This document shows, in pieces, positions 51,501-54,500 of a DNA stretch of 64,000 nucleotides. The notes beneath the pieces are model-generated. The model was given only the letters and a program-made list of their open reading frames with translations. It did no database searches and was not told the origin of the DNA. Position 1 is the stretch's first letter. Each line of letters opens with the position of its first letter. This DNA comes from Manduca sexta (lineage: Eukaryota > Arthropoda > Insecta > Lepidoptera > Sphingidae), in the NCBI RefSeq assembly GCF_014839805.1, contig NC_051119.1:7867245-7931244 (forward strand), written 5' to 3'. Position numbers and translations under genes: made by a program.

Positions 51501-54500
51501 TGGAATTTGTGCCCGATATGGCGATATCCTCTATCGCATCATGGGATGGAATACGTATGGTGAAAGTGAGTACACCAGTTGCACCTCTGCTTACCCTTTG
51601 GGAAAAGTGTGATTGTGTGTGAATTATAATCGATTTTTTACAGTCTTCCTATTAAAGTATATACATTTTTTGGAAACCGGAATGAATCCTTTACCTTAGC
51701 CTATCTAGTAAAAAAATAATCTTCCATACTATTATATAAAGCTGAAGAGTTTGTTTGTTTGAACGCGCTAATCTCAGGAACTACTGATTCAAACTGAAAA
51801 ATTGTTTTACTGTTGGATAGCCCTTTGTTCGTGGAACGCTATAGATTATATATCATAATCAATATTAACGCATATTCCTGTGCTTTAACAGATAAGTCTT
51901 GGATACTTAGTTGGTATCGAAAATTTCTAGAAACTTTCTATTCTACGATTTCAAAAACAAAAACATGATTTGTGAAGAACAATTTTGATCCATTTGGGAT
52001 GTTGAACTCACGGTCCTCGTTTCAAAGACTCATCCTCCATTGCGTCACACATACGTCATATTTATATGAAAACATTAGTTATTTCATGCTAATTGTTATT
52101 AACTACAGAAGCACCGCAAAACTGATATGATTCACTTGTTTACTACAATATTATTGTTTGTGTTTATGAATTAATTGTGGTTAGGCGAAATTCCCGCATA
52201 GGCTATTTTAATTGACCAATGCGTAAAATAAATATGATATTCTTAACGTTCGTCATTAGCATACATAGTGGCGAATGGTCCATATAACTTGATTTATGCC
52301 GACTTCCCTTCATTTTATTTTACTGGTGGTAGGTCTTATATGTGAGAGTCCGTCTGGGTTTGTAAAACCGCAATGACTATTTCTGCCGCCAAGCAGCAGT
52401 GTGTAGTCACTGTTGTGTTAGGTTTGAAGGATATTGTAGCCAGTGTAACTCGACATAATAAGACTTAACATAACTTAGGATGCCGAGCGCGGTGGAATAC
52501 TAAATAATACTTTGTAATTCAAGGTGTTGGATGGTGTTTCTACTGTTTAAAGGCAGTCGTATCGCTTACCTTCAGGTGAAAAGCAAACTCGTCTCGTCAT
52601 TCAAAGCAATAAAAAAACGTAGTATTTTTGTAGAATCTAATTATCATTAGAATGATTTGCAGATTTATGCATATTAGGACCTATATGTTGTGTTGGGTTC
52701 TCTTTTGGAAAATCTCACTTTCCGCCACGGATACACAGCAGTTTGTGTTGTCGAGATTAGTGCAAGTATAATAGAGTAAACGCGCGCACACGCCTTACAA
52801 AAAAAAAAAACGGAATTAGAATTGGAATAAAAATTCTAAAAGATACTGTCTTGGTAGGTGTTGCATGCGCGGTATGGCTACTGATTTGAAGCCCGGGTTC
52901 GAATCTAGTGTCGGGCAATGATAATGGGTTTTCTACTCGGCATCAGCCCGGGGTTTGGAATGCGTATCCGATATGGCGATAGGCTCGCCCCTTATCATAT
53001 CTTGGGGCGGAACATATAAAGCAAAATGTGATTGCCCTGGGTTCCCCTGTCCCTCCCCCTTTCAGGGATAAAGGCGTGATATGTGTTTGTTTCTTGGTAA
53101 AGAGCAAAGCAAGAAACAATTGCATACTCATTGGTACTAATTTTAGATGACTTCAGACTATTAAGAGAATAAATGGTATTTTCCAGGCGAAACAACGTTT
53201 TGAGGATGCTGCGCGCGCATTCATGCAGACCACTGTCTCTATCGCCAAGCAGATGCGGCCCAACGCCCTATGGGGATACTACGGCTTCCCCTACTGTTTC
53301 AACATGGCGAATAACAAGATGAAAGAATCATGCGCAAATAAAGTCCCTGAAGAGAATGACCGGTAAAGAAACCTTACATGAGTTCCTGAATTGTCAGTAC
53401 TGTATTATAATTATGATCATGTTGCATACTATATTGTATAAAAAGGTGTTACAGTAAATTATAATTGTATGTGCCGTCTCGCTGTTGGGAACAGGCTTCC
53501 TTTACCATATCGAACCGCGTTTTAGGGACTAGACTGTTGTACGCGCTTACACGAGATCCTCGCGCGAAGACTTAAGACTTTAAGCTGACGACTTTTTTAT
53601 AAGTCACCACTCTGTTAACCAATAAAGCATTTATTTTGCTTTTATCCGGGGCCTTGAGCTGGCTAAGGTCTTCGCTAAACAGCCGAGTAATGACGAACGG
53701 TCCATATAATTCAATTCCTACCGGCTTCTCTTGATGTAGAATTTTTGTGGACTTTAAGAATCATTAAAATGATTTGCAGACCGCATTTATGAATATTAGT
53801 ACCTATATGTTACGTCGGGTTTTCTTTCAAAAAACTTCACCAGACGCCACTGCAGCTGAGAATATAATTTTTCCTCCAACCAGCCTCTAAGCTGAGATAA
53901 TAGAAAAAATATGCTAAGACTTAGCATAACAATATCTTGTAGGCAGGAAAATATGCATCAGTAACTGATAAGTGCGTGATGCCGTGCCTCAATATATTAC
54001 GCAGTACATATTGTTATTCAGAATTTGTCACGACAATTCACAATTACAAATATGCATTTTATGCAAATTTATCTTACGCATTGTTTACGCTGTAAATAAT
54101 GGAAATATTTGTTTACTATAAAATTATTTTACGGAACAATGAGCATAATTATAATATGGAAGCGTTATAACTTGACGTCCAATCGTAGATTTAGTGGTGG
54201 CTGGTTTCTCATATGTGAGAGTTCGTCTGGGTAGGTACCACCACAATGTTTTTTCTGCGGCCAAGCAATAGTATAGTCCCTATTTTGTTCCGGTTTGAAG
54301 AACATTGTAGCCAATGTAACTACTAGACTGGAGGTTAGATGGTATTTCTATTGTATATGGGCGATTGTATCGCTTACCATCAGGCGAATGGCAAGCTTGT
54401 CGTGTCATTCAAAGCAATAAAAAATAAAAAAAATAAACATGCTCGCCAGTGGCAATTTATACAAAAATATGACGTAAACATCATGACTACCTACAAAAGT